Assembly: GCA_902803685.1 (NCBI GenBank)
Contig: CADCQR010000047.1
Location: 1-8,353, forward strand
DNA length: 8,353 nucleotides
Reading direction: 5' to 3'
Source: an uncultured Erysipelotrichaceae bacterium
GTDB taxonomy: Bacteria > Bacillota_I > Bacilli_A > RF39 > UBA660
Shown: in pieces, positions 1 through 7,165 of the stretch
How positions within the stretch are numbered: the stretch's first letter is position 1
Layout of the letters: every line of letters starts with the position of its first letter
Made by a program: the position numbers and the translations under genes
The notes under the pieces: generated by a model
The model's database searches: none
What the model was told of the DNA's origin: nothing
The model's input: only the letters and a program-made list of their open reading frames with translations

Positions 1-10
1 AAAATAGTCT

Positions 11-733
11 TTAGTCCTCTTTCAAATTATAATATACGTCTTGAACATCATCAAGATCTTCTAATGTATCTACCAAATTATGAACTTTCTCGGCTGCTTC
101 TTGATCTAAAGTAACTTCCATATTTGGTACAAATGTCAATTCACATTCCAAAAATTCTTTGACATCTGCTGCCTCTAATGCATCACGAACAGCTACAAAA
201 CTAGATTGATCTGTAGTTATTACATAACTACCATCCATTTTTTCAAAATCAGAGGCTCCAGCATCCAATGCCGCCATCATCATAGTATCTTCATCATAAT
301 CTGCCGGAATTATTATTGAACCTTTACGTTCAAACATATAACTTACAGAGCCATCAGTACCAAGATTACCACCAGCTTTAGTAAATGAACTCCTTACCTG
401 AGAAGCAGTCCTATTTCTATTGTCAGTTAAACAATCGACCATAAATGCTACACCATGAGGACCGTAACCTTCATATCTAACGCTTTCATAATTAGTGCTG
501 TCATTGCTTCCAGCTGCCTTATCTATTGCCTTTTGAATATTATCTTTTGGCATATTCTGAGCCTTAGCTTTATCAACTACTAACCTTAATGCCGCATTCT
601 GATTAGGATCAGCACTTCCACCTTTAACAGCAACCATAATCTCTTTTGCTAACTTTTGAAAAACTTTTCCCCTAGCAGCATCAAGCAAACCTTTTTTTCG
701 ATGAATAGTAGCCCACTTTGAATGTCCACTCAT
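11..733 (-). CDS. yebC: YebC/TACO1-family regulatory protein
   Basis: A 240-residue member of the YebC/PmpR/TACO1 family. These proteins have been described as transcriptional regulators, and more recently as factors that help ribosomes through difficult proline-rich stretches. Family signatures are clear: MSGHSKWATIHRKKG at the start, RGKVFQKLAKEI, KAKAQNMPKDNIQKAI, YEGYGPHGVAFMVDCLTDNRNRT and FTKAGGNLGTDGSVSYMFERKG. The length is typical. The start at 733 is preferred over the frame's earlier ATG (757) because homologues begin MSGHSKW and GAGGAGG lies eight bases upstream. It follows the unknown gene by about 60 bases. The TAA stop is ten bases from the window edge, so its downstream context cannot be seen. 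Confidence 0.96.
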   Translation of the reverse strand: MSGHSKWATIHRKKGLLDAARGKVFQKLAKEIMVAVKGGSADPNQNAALRLVVDKAKAQNMPKDNIQKAIDKAAGSNDSTNYESVRYEGYGPHGVAFMVDCLTDNRNRTASQVRSSFTKAGGNLGTDGSVSYMFERKGSIIIPADYDEDTMMMAALDAGASDFEKMDGSYVITTDQSSFVAVRDALEAADVKEFLECELTFVPNMEVTLDQEAAEKVHNLVDTLEDLDDVQDVYYNLKED

Positions 734-760
734 ATGTAATTCCTCCTCACATTCCACTAT

Positions 761-789
761 ATGTTAACACAAATTTAATAATCATTCAA
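761..789 (-). promoter_or_regulatory. Probable promoter of yebC
   Basis: The minus strand has TTGAAT (784-789), a 17-bp spacer and TAACAT (761-766), preceded by TGT to give an extended -10. Each box matches the consensus at four of six positions. The predicted start near 754 lies inside the extra codons of the longest reading frame, which supports the shorter start of yebC at 733. Read-through from the upstream genes is also possible. Confidence 0.5.
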
Positions 790-795
790 CAAATA

Positions 796-1716
796 CTACA
801 CTTTTCCAAGATACTGTATTATATCATTAACACTATCATTTTGATTCAATAACACTGGCAAAGAATTAACAAAAAAGGCAAAGTCACGAGAGGTAGCTTT
901 AACAAAATATATATTTACCAATTCAAAAATATTGCTAGTCTTATTAACTAGTTTTAAAGCTAACATCGTTCCTAATGTATTTATATAATCTGCACATGGT
1001 AATTTATTCCTTATTATATTATTTAATTTATCAACCACATCAGCATTTCCCAATACTTTGCTAATTTCATCATGTTCTTTTCCCTCAAGTAAATAACCTA
1101 GATAAATTAAAGTCATATACGAATCATTCATCTTATAAATAGAATCATATATTTTTTTTCTTATATAAACATTAGAATCTTCATATAGAACCTTATTATT
1201 ACTTAAATGTTTTGCTAAAGCAAATTCTGTTAACGATATAATAACTTCTATATATACACTCTTTAATCCACTGTCATAGCCATTAACTTCCGATATATTA
1301 GAAACAAATAATCTTGCATACTCTCTTGCTAAAAGATAGCTTTCTTCTATTTTACAAGACTCCAAAATTTCTATTCTATAATTATCCCTATCATAAACAA
1401 TTCTACTAGATTGATTACCCATCTGATCTTTATTTAAAAAGACTATTTTACCAGCAGAAATATCATAATCGATTTGCCTAATAATATTTGGACTTATCTT
1501 GTAAAAAAAATTTTTAACAATATTAATAGCGGTTTTCTTATCTTTAAGAGTTACTCTATATTTTCCATCTTTTGCATCCCGTAATTTATAATAATCATCG
1601 TCATTTAAATTCTTATTTAAACCACTTGCATAAACAATAAAATCTTTAAAATTTTTATAGAAAAAAGGATCAGAATTTTCTAAGTAATTTAAATAATCAA
1701 TTGCACTTCTATCCAT
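796..1716 (-). CDS. Unknown 306-aa protein, possible inactive peptidase fold
   Basis: I do not recognise this protein with confidence. It has 306 residues and appears soluble, largely helical and rich in Asn, Lys, Ile and Tyr, without a signal peptide or clear membrane segment. Residues 124-140 (EESYLLAREYARLFVSN) followed about 20-30 residues later by YIEVIISLTEFALAKHL (155-171) have the layout of a zinc-peptidase HExxH helix and the downstream glutamate helix of M3-like enzymes. Here the motif would read REYAR, with both histidines replaced by arginine. If that alignment holds, it is a catalytically dead relative with a binding or scaffolding role; this is inference. GAGGAG precedes the ATG. 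It follows the Hpt-REC gene by 17 bases and is surely co-transcribed with it. No terminator is seen after its TAG stop. Confidence 0.75.
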   Translation of the reverse strand: MDRSAIDYLNYLENSDPFFYKNFKDFIVYASGLNKNLNDDDYYKLRDAKDGKYRVTLKDKKTAINIVKNFFYKISPNIIRQIDYDISAGKIVFLNKDQMGNQSSRIVYDRDNYRIEILESCKIEESYLLAREYARLFVSNISEVNGYDSGLKSVYIEVIISLTEFALAKHLSNNKVLYEDSNVYIRKKIYDSIYKMNDSYMTLIYLGYLLEGKEHDEISKVLGNADVVDKLNNIIRNKLPCADYINTLGTMLALKLVNKTSNIFELVNIYFVKATSRDFAFFVNSLPVLLNQNDSVNDIIQYLGKV

Positions 1717-1733
1717 TATCTACATCTCCTCTT

Positions 1734-2570
1734 TTAAAGCATTTCTTTATACATTAATGTTTTTTCTAATATACGTTTTACATCAGTATCATTGAATGGT
1801 TTCCCTAACATATCTACAATAGTATAAGTAAAAGCCTTGTCAATAGTCTCTTTTGATGAATCACCAGAAATAATCGATACCGGAATCTTACTAAATAAAT
1901 TATTATTTTTCATATATTCTAATACTGCAAAGCCATCAACACCAGGCATATTTAAATCCAAGAGCATAGCTTTAATATTATCATTTTCCTTATTAGCATT
2001 AATTATATTTATTGCCTCTTGACCGTCTCTAGCCGTTCCTATGCCAAACTTATCAGAAAATATTCTCTTTACAAAATTTCTAATAATATTTGAATCATCA
2101 ACAACCAATATAGTTGGAACTGAATATTGATTCTGAGAGTCAATAGCTTCAGAAACTGGTTCATCATCTTCATTTTGCATCTCCTGAATGCTACTTGGCG
2201 TATCATCATCAGACCCATTCAAGTACTGATTAGCGATATTTACAGCAGTATTTACTGCAGTTTTTAAGGCTTCAAAATTTTGCTGGATATAAGAAAAATC
2301 ACCATTTTTACTCTTCAATTCATTATTAAGACTAAGCTCAGCCAAATCTTTAAATCCAAAATATTTAGCATCACTTTTTAATGAATGAACATAAATCGCA
2401 AAATTTCCCATATCCCTAGAATTATTATAATATTCAAGCCTTTCCAACTTTTCAGGAGCACTCATTATGAACTCTCCTAAGGTTTTATTATATGTATCAA
2501 TATCACCAAATATTTCTAAGCTCGAATTTATATCAACACCATTTGCAGATAAAAAACTTATATTTTTCAT
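1734..2570 (-). CDS. Hpt-REC phosphorelay protein without output domain
   Basis: A 278-residue soluble protein with two signalling modules. The N-terminal histidine phosphotransfer domain (about 15-118) has the phosphoacceptor context VHSLKSDAKYFGF with His62. An acidic linker (119-150) precedes a receiver domain (about 152-275). The receiver has Asp158 and Asp159 for metal binding, the phosphoacceptor Asp205 in LLDLNMPG, Ser235 in ISGDS and Lys257 in LGKPF, so all key residues are intact. There is no DNA-binding, GGDEF or other output domain and no kinase nearby. It is therefore probably an intermediate that passes phosphate between a distant kinase and another regulator. GAGGTGG precedes the ATG. 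The next gene starts 17 bases after its stop, so the two are likely partners. Confidence 0.9.
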   Translation of the reverse strand: MKNISFLSANGVDINSSLEIFGDIDTYNKTLGEFIMSAPEKLERLEYYNNSRDMGNFAIYVHSLKSDAKYFGFKDLAELSLNNELKSKNGDFSYIQQNFEALKTAVNTAVNIANQYLNGSDDDTPSSIQEMQNEDDEPVSEAIDSQNQYSVPTILVVDDSNIIRNFVKRIFSDKFGIGTARDGQEAINIINANKENDNIKAMLLDLNMPGVDGFAVLEYMKNNNLFSKIPVSIISGDSSKETIDKAFTYTIVDMLGKPFNDTDVKRILEKTLMYKEML

Positions 2571-2595
2571 AATTCCACCTCAATCATATAATTTG

Positions 2596-2625
2596 ATTAT
2601 AACATAAATGCAATAAAATCAACAA
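2596..2625 (-). promoter_or_regulatory. Extended -10 promoter of the Hpt-REC gene
   Basis: The minus strand has TGTTATAAT (2596-2604), a perfect -10 with the TGn extension. The -35 is weaker: TTGTTG (2620-2625) at 18 bp or TTGATT (2617-2622) at 15 bp. The expected start near 2589 leaves a short leader containing the ribosome binding site GAGGTGG. With the terminator just upstream, the two signalling genes form their own unit. Confidence 0.7.
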
Positions 2626-2653
2626 GAAATTAAACTAAATACATTATTTTAGC

Positions 2654-2674
2654 AAAAAAGCACTAAAAAGTGCT
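2654..2674 (-). terminator. Intrinsic terminator ending the fibre operon
   Basis: The minus strand reads AGCACT-TTTT-AGTGCT followed directly by a run of T residues (2654-2659). The 6-bp stem with a tetraloop and a U-run begins about 22 bases after the DUF5305-like stop. It separates the fibre module from the phosphorelay genes. Confidence 0.8.
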
Positions 2675-2696
2675 CAATAAGTATTTTAAGTAATTA

Positions 2697-3962
2697 CTAC
2701 TTCCTATTAAAATCCTGTAAATCAGCATCTTTCAATATATATCTATATGCCTGATTACCAGCAAGAACAAGAAAACAACTCTTTTGATTCTTCTGAATTT
2801 CTATGTGCAGAATAGGTTTATCAAAAGCTTCCCTAGCATCCAATAATTCCATGAAGTCCCTAACATCAATTACTTGATAATTAGTTAAATCTGGGATAGA
2901 ACTAGAAGAAACAATTATTCGATCATATTCTCTCATTATTTTATTATATATTTTTTTATAGCGATTATTTCTTCTTGGTATACTATAAATAAATTTATAA
3001 AGATATTTTCCAGATATAATTGAAGTAACAAGGAACAATATAGCAAGAAGCATACGCCAATAATTTACAATTTTTAAGAATGAGTATTTAAATACTGTAC
3101 CTGATTTTCCTGTGTCATTATAATCCTTAGTAATATTGATTGTCTGCTCAGATAACGGGATTTCTATTGACAAATTCTGATTATCTATTATGTCCTCATC
3201 AACATTACTATTTTTACCAACTGCATTAACATGCATAGTAACAATTAGCTTACTATTAGCAGATAAAACATATTTGCTTTTAAATGAATTAACCAAATCA
3301 TTATATTTACTATAATCGATTTTTAATGTTTCGTTAATAATTGCATCTGTACCAGTACTTGTCAATGACTTAGATTTTTGTAAAGTCTCCGTATTTTCAT
3401 ATAAAATCTTAGTATCATCATTTTTATCTGATATTATTACATCAGCAGTTACATAATACTTATAATTAACATTAGTATCCTCACTTGTATTTAATTTATA
3501 TGTCATATCAACATTAACATAATCAATTAAATCCGTAATATAACGCATTCCCTCTTTTAAGTAATTAGTTTTATAATACTCATTTTCTTTTAAATAAACT
3601 AAATAATTAACATCTGATTTTATGTTATATTTTAAATTATAGTTATATTTAAATCTTACACTACCTAAAAAATATACAACAAGCAAAGTAAGGCTAATTA
3701 CAAATGAAATAGAAAATAGCAATACCCTACTCATAAAACCTATATATACTTTTGGTCTACTAGATAAAGAATTATCCATTTTATTTTCCACATTAACAGT
3801 ATATTTTTCTGATGCATCATTATTGGTCTTTTCAAAATCATTAGTTTTCAGACTAGCGCGTTTTTTCTTATTTGAAGCAGACAATTCTTCTCTTTTTGAC
3901 GCAATACTTTCAGAATCTTTATCTGTTTTAGTTTCATTAACTTTTTTTTCAGTAGTTTTCAT
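2697..3962 (-). CDS. DUF5305-like two-TM membrane protein
   Basis: A 421-residue protein with a charged, probably disordered cytoplasmic N-terminus (1-75, rich in K, E, S, T and N). TM1 (about 79-100) is followed by an extracytoplasmic domain of about 200 residues (101-300) predicted to be mostly beta, TM2 (about 302-324) and a cytoplasmic tail (325-421). The tail segment from about 363 to 412 (VIDVRDFMELLDAREAF, then KPILHI and YRYIL) resembles the end of DUF5305 proteins. As I recall, these are often encoded beside SipW-type signal peptidases in archaea and some Bacillota. A role in assisting export or assembly of the fibre subunit is inferred from context only. AAGGAGG lies four bases before the ATG, and the upstream peptidase gene ends 18 bases away. 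A strong terminator follows. Confidence 0.7.
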   Translation of the reverse strand: MKTTEKKVNETKTDKDSESIASKREELSASNKKKRASLKTNDFEKTNNDASEKYTVNVENKMDNSLSSRPKVYIGFMSRVLLFSISFVISLTLLVVYFLGSVRFKYNYNLKYNIKSDVNYLVYLKENEYYKTNYLKEGMRYITDLIDYVNVDMTYKLNTSEDTNVNYKYYVTADVIISDKNDDTKILYENTETLQKSKSLTSTGTDAIINETLKIDYSKYNDLVNSFKSKYVLSANSKLIVTMHVNAVGKNSNVDEDIIDNQNLSIEIPLSEQTINITKDYNDTGKSGTVFKYSFLKIVNYWRMLLAILFLVTSIISGKYLYKFIYSIPRRNNRYKKIYNKIMREYDRIIVSSSSIPDLTNYQVIDVRDFMELLDAREAFDKPILHIEIQKNQKSCFLVLAGNQAYRYILKDADLQDFNRK

Positions 3963-3980
3963 ATTTCCTCCTTAAAACAA

Positions 3981-5105
3981 TTATTTAAATGTCTTATTTA
4001 ACCAAACAACTGGTAAACCAACATATGAAATCTTAACATTTGCCACCCCAATTATATCATCAGCCACAATATCATAACCATCAGCAGATTCATTATTATC
4101 TCCCTTTGTATTAATAATAAACCAATCATTTTTTTCGTTGATAGCAACAATTCTATGTACAATTGTCATATTTCCATGCTTATATACTAGAACATCACCA
4201 ATCTTTAAATCTTTTAAATCTTTACTCTTTATTTTTTTTACAATCACAACGTCACCAATTTCAATATTCGGAGACATTGAGGCAGAGCCAATTGCTAAGG
4301 CATAATACTTGAATATACCAGAAGTAAAATAAACCAAAATTACAGCACATCCATAAAAAATTAGTCTATTAAAAAATAACCATCTGTTATCATTCAATAA
4401 CTTTTTTCTTTTATTAATAATTGTGCGATTCAAAGCAAAATAAAACATAATTGGAATCAATAGTAAAAGTATTGAACGAACATAATCTCCCAATGCTGGA
4501 AAAATTGGTAATATAAATATCAACAATTCCATACACATTCTATATACTAAACATGGTTTATAGCCAAAATTTCCACACAAGTAAGTCAAAAAAAAGCTTT
4601 TAGATAAAGACGGTATAAAATACAGTGATATTAGCCTTAAAGTTGATGAAAATGTGTTAAAATTATAATTTCCATGATTCAATATAAAATCGATGAAAGC
4701 AAACAATACACTACAAAATATTATAATAAATTTATTTCTATTAGCCTTGGAAACTATAACATATCTTATCAATTCTATCAAAACAAAGATACATAAATAA
4801 GGGATTACATTTTTTACAATTGATAATAATGATAAATTATAACTATTTTTCAAAAAACCACTAAACAATCCTATAAAATAAGTAAAAACGTAATAATAAA
4901 AAGAATAAATAGTAACTTTTTGAATAACATCCACTCTATTTAAATGCTTATCTTTTTCAAACCCAATTAAAAATATTGATGCAACCAAAACAAGTAGCAA
5001 AAATAAAATCGTAAGAATATTACTAGTATATATTAGCTTATTAAAGAATATGGAAAATAGCAAAATCATTTCGATGAATATAAGTTTAATATATCCTTTT
5101 TTCAT
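3981..5105 (-). CDS. sipW: SipW/ER-type signal peptidase with large membrane domain
   Basis: A 374-residue integral membrane serine protease that would remove signal peptides, most likely from the adjacent tasA-like protein. The C-terminal catalytic part (about 265-374) has GSASMSPNIEIGDVVIV with nucleophile Ser276, then GDVLVYK, TIVHRIVAIN with His317, and NTKGDNN with Asp336. A histidine where bacterial LepB enzymes have lysine is the mark of the SipW/archaeal/ER class. The first 265 residues hold roughly eight or nine hydrophobic segments. B. subtilis SipW has about 190 residues in all, so this N-terminal domain is a substantial addition of unknown role. The start at 5105 is chosen because GGAGG lies four bases upstream; the longer frame to 5156 runs through the terminator hairpin. 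It is 18 bases from the next gene, so the two are co-transcribed. Confidence 0.88.
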   Translation of the reverse strand: MKKGYIKLIFIEMILLFSIFFNKLIYTSNILTILFLLLVLVASIFLIGFEKDKHLNRVDVIQKVTIYSFYYYVFTYFIGLFSGFLKNSYNLSLLSIVKNVIPYLCIFVLIELIRYVIVSKANRNKFIIIFCSVLFAFIDFILNHGNYNFNTFSSTLRLISLYFIPSLSKSFFLTYLCGNFGYKPCLVYRMCMELLIFILPIFPALGDYVRSILLLLIPIMFYFALNRTIINKRKKLLNDNRWLFFNRLIFYGCAVILVYFTSGIFKYYALAIGSASMSPNIEIGDVVIVKKIKSKDLKDLKIGDVLVYKHGNMTIVHRIVAINEKNDWFIINTKGDNNESADGYDIVADDIIGVANVKISYVGLPVVWLNKTFK

Positions 5106-5114
5106 AGATCCTCC

Positions 5115-5158
5115 AATTAACAAATAGAGCAAATGATTGAAATTCATTTGCTCCATCT
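5115..5158 (-). terminator. Hairpin terminator/attenuator between subunit and peptidase genes
   Basis: A perfect 10-bp inverted repeat, GAGCAAATGA/TCATTTGCTC (5127-5136 and 5144-5153), has a 7-base loop. The stem can lengthen to 15 pairs through A-U and G-U pairs. On the minus strand it is followed by the U-rich tail TATTTGTTAATT. It lies between the tasA-like stop and the ribosome binding site of the signal peptidase. No separate promoter is evident for the peptidase, so partial read-through would give much subunit and little processing enzyme. Confidence 0.65.
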
Positions 5159-5170
5159 TAAATAAAACAA

Positions 5171-5746
5171 CTAGTTTTGATTATATATTATAGCAATATC
5201 TAAACCAGTGATTTCAACATCGTTAGTTGGTAAAGCACTTCCATCATATCCAACTTTTAAAGTTAAGTTTTTAACTTCTCCAGCAGCTAAAGTATCATTA
5301 ACGCCAACTGCAGTTCCTGTAGCAGTATATGTAAGTGTATACACTAAATTAGAGCAAACTGTATTAGCATCAGAAGTAGCATTTGTCCCGCTTCCAGTAC
5401 AAGTTGGATTTGGTTTAGTAAACGTACCAATTATTGCATCCATATCAGGGCTATCATTTGCAACATCAAATTTATAAGTTATTGAATCTCCTGGTCTAGT
5501 TAACTTAAATTTATAAGTCTGTATAGCCGTATTAGATAAAGTTGGAGCAGTAACAACTTCTGCATTTCCAGTAATTGTTGGTGTAGATAAATTTTTAAAT
5601 TTTATATCCCACTTTGCAGTATCAAATGTTGTAGTACCTTTTATATTCAACGTTGTACTCATTGCAGCATATCCAATTGATATACCAATTACTGATAAAA
5701 ACATAGCAACAAGTGCCAATGCCCTAGTTTTTCTCTCTCTTTCCAA
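5171..5746 (-). CDS. TasA/camelysin-like secreted fibre subunit
   Basis: A small exported protein of about 191 residues. A basic start (ERERKTR) precedes one hydrophobic segment (about residues 9-28, ALALVAMFLSVIGISIGYAA), as in SipW-dependent signal peptides. The rest is a threonine/valine-rich, beta-type domain with an RPGDSITYKFDVAND motif (84-98), like the PGDS-type strand of TasA-family proteins. Cys116 and Cys131 could form a disulfide after export. Family knowledge: TasA and camelysin are cleaved by SipW and form surface fibres; the neighbouring signal peptidase fits this. Start: the TTG at 5746 is chosen because AAAGGA lies 11 bases upstream and the protein then begins at the basic n-region. 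The ATG at 5758 (MLINLER) is an alternative, but it abuts that AAAGG. The ATG at 5812 is upstream of the promoter. The polymerising function is inferred. Confidence 0.75.
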   Translation of the reverse strand: MERERKTRALALVAMFLSVIGISIGYAAMSTTLNIKGTTTFDTAKWDIKFKNLSTPTITGNAEVVTAPTLSNTAIQTYKFKLTRPGDSITYKFDVANDSPDMDAIIGTFTKPNPTCTGSGTNATSDANTVCSNLVYTLTYTATGTAVGVNDTLAAGEVKNLTLKVGYDGSALPTNDVEITGLDIAIIYNQN

Positions 5747-5780
5747 ATTAATCAACATCCTTTCTATCATGCTCAAAATT

Positions 5781-5809
5781 ATTGTACATTCTTTTATCAC
5801 ATTAGTCAA
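5781..5809 (-). promoter_or_regulatory. Sigma-A promoter of the tasA-like gene
   Basis: The minus strand has TTGACT (5804-5809), a 17-bp spacer and TACAAT (5781-5786), which is five of six matches at each box with ideal spacing. The predicted start is near 5774. This lies downstream of the first in-frame ATG (5812), so the longest reading frame cannot be the real protein if this promoter is used. The fibre module is therefore transcribed independently of obgE. Confidence 0.8.
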
Positions 5810-5816
5810 CATAAAG

Positions 5817-5852
5817 ATGTAAAAGTAAAATCGTTTACATTACACATGTAAA
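5817..5852. repeat. Cluster of three ATGTAAA heptamers, possible operator
   Basis: Between obgE and the tasA-like promoter, the heptamer ATGTAAA occurs at 5817-5823, inverted at 5834-5840 and again direct at 5846-5852. The last two form a perfect 7-bp inverted repeat with a 5-base spacer (TTTACAT-TACAC-ATGTAAA). It lies a few to about 40 bases upstream of the -35 box at 5804-5809, where an activator or repressor could bind. It is AT-rich, so part of the pattern may be chance. No U-run follows on the minus strand, so it is a poor terminator. Confidence 0.4.
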
Positions 5853-5867
5853 AAAATTTAACAATTA

Positions 5868-7145
5868 CTATTCATGAAAAGAAAAATAGAAATCTAAAAT
5901 TCTTACACTATCGCCATCTTCAGCACCTAGTTCTTTTAATTTATCATCAATTCCCATTCTTGAAAGCCGTTTTGCGAATCTATACTCTGCCTCTTCACTG
6001 GAGAACTTAGTCATCTTAAATACTCTTTCTACTTCAGCTCCCGAAATAACCCAAGTTCCATCATCATCACGGGAAATAGTATATGGTGATTCCTTTTTAA
6101 ATTTATACAAAACGTGTGTTTCTATTTGGCTTTCATCATATAACGGATTAACAGGAATTTCATCTAGCATATCTGACAAATTATCAATTACATTCTGTAA
6201 CCCAGTGTTAGTAGCAGCACTGACTTCATAAATCTTAACATTTTTAACTTTTTTCCTAAATTCATTAAGATTATCAACAGCACCATTAATATCCATTTTG
6301 TTCGCAATGATTATTTGCGGCTTTTCTAGAAGCTTTTTACTAAATTTTCCCAATTCATTATTAATCAAAATATAATCATCATATGGATTCCTCATTTCGC
6401 TTCCACTCATATCTATAACATGGGCAATTATACGAGTTCTTTCAATGTGTCTTAAAAATTTATCACCAAGACCTTCTCCATCAGAAGCTCCTTCAATCAA
6501 ACCAGGTAAATCTGCCATTACAAAACTTCTACCATTACTACTTTTTACTACTCCTAAATTAGGATTCAATGTAGTAAAATGATAAGCCGCTATCTTAGGT
6601 CTAGATTTAGAAACGCAAGAAATAATTGTACTTTTGCCAACACTTGGCAGACCAACAAGTCCAACATCGGCTAACATTTTTAGCTCTATAAGCAATCTTT
6701 TGTGTTCCCCTTCTTCACCGCGCTCAGAATAATCAGGAGCTGTATTAGTCTGAGTCTTAAAAGCTGTATTGCCACGTCCACCGCGACCGCCTTTAGCAAT
6801 TAATGCTTCTTGGTTTTTATTAAACAAATCCGCAACAATTAAGCCTGTGTCCAAATCAGTTACAACGGTACCCAATGGAACCTTAACTATCATAGGTGCA
6901 GCTCCCTTACCGTGTTGATTTTTTCCACGGCCATTTTCTCCATTTGCAGATTTAATTATTTTTTGGTACCTAAGATCTAGCAACGTATGTAAACCTTCAT
7001 CAACTTTAAATATAATATCTGCTCCATGTCCACCATTACCACCATAAGGGCCCCCCATTTCAACATATTTTTCTCGTCTAAAAGCCGTACAACCATCTCC
7101 ACCATTTCCAGCCTCTACTTTTATCTCCACTTCATCTACAAACAT
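5868..7145 (-). CDS. obgE: Obg-family ribosome-assembly GTPase
   Basis: A 425-residue Obg (CgtA) GTPase that binds the 50S subunit and links GTP/ppGpp levels to ribosome maturation and growth. Domains in order are: the glycine-rich OBG fold (about 1-157, starting MFVDEVEIKVEAGNGGDG), the G domain (about 158-330) and the Bacillota-type C-terminal OCT domain (about 345-425). G motifs: G1 GLPSVGKST (165-173), switch FTTLNPNLG (190-198), G3 DLPG (212-215), G4 NKMD (282-285) and G5 SAA (309-311). The reading frame extends ten codons upstream. The start at 7145 is chosen because homologues begin MFVD and a GGAGGG lies six bases upstream of this ATG. The position after rpmA is the common Bacillota order. 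Stop TAG. Confidence 0.96.
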   Translation of the reverse strand: MFVDEVEIKVEAGNGGDGCTAFRREKYVEMGGPYGGNGGHGADIIFKVDEGLHTLLDLRYQKIIKSANGENGRGKNQHGKGAAPMIVKVPLGTVVTDLDTGLIVADLFNKNQEALIAKGGRGGRGNTAFKTQTNTAPDYSERGEEGEHKRLLIELKMLADVGLVGLPSVGKSTIISCVSKSRPKIAAYHFTTLNPNLGVVKSSNGRSFVMADLPGLIEGASDGEGLGDKFLRHIERTRIIAHVIDMSGSEMRNPYDDYILINNELGKFSKKLLEKPQIIIANKMDINGAVDNLNEFRKKVKNVKIYEVSAATNTGLQNVIDNLSDMLDEIPVNPLYDESQIETHVLYKFKKESPYTISRDDDGTWVISGAEVERVFKMTKFSSEEAEYRFAKRLSRMGIDDKLKELGAEDGDSVRILDFYFSFHE

Positions 7146-7165
7146 GTAAATCCCTCCATAACTAT

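Noticed and set aside
1837..2022. Plus-strand open frame of 61 codons
   Set aside because: It lies wholly opposite the receiver-domain part of the Hpt-REC gene, has no recognisable domain or ribosome binding site, and is a shadow of that gene.
5106..5156. N-terminal extension of the signal peptidase starting at 5156
   Set aside because: It would be translated through the terminator hairpin and lacks a ribosome binding site, whereas the ATG at 5105 has a clear GGAGG.
5208..5477. Plus-strand open frame of 89 codons
   Set aside because: It is antisense to the tasA-like gene; its Val/Pro/Ser-rich translation is the complement of the Thr/Gly-rich coding strand, with no start signals.
5834..5852. 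Inverted repeat after obgE as a terminator
   Set aside because: The stem is AT-rich and is followed on the minus strand by CGATTTTAC rather than a U-run, so it is kept only as a possible operator.
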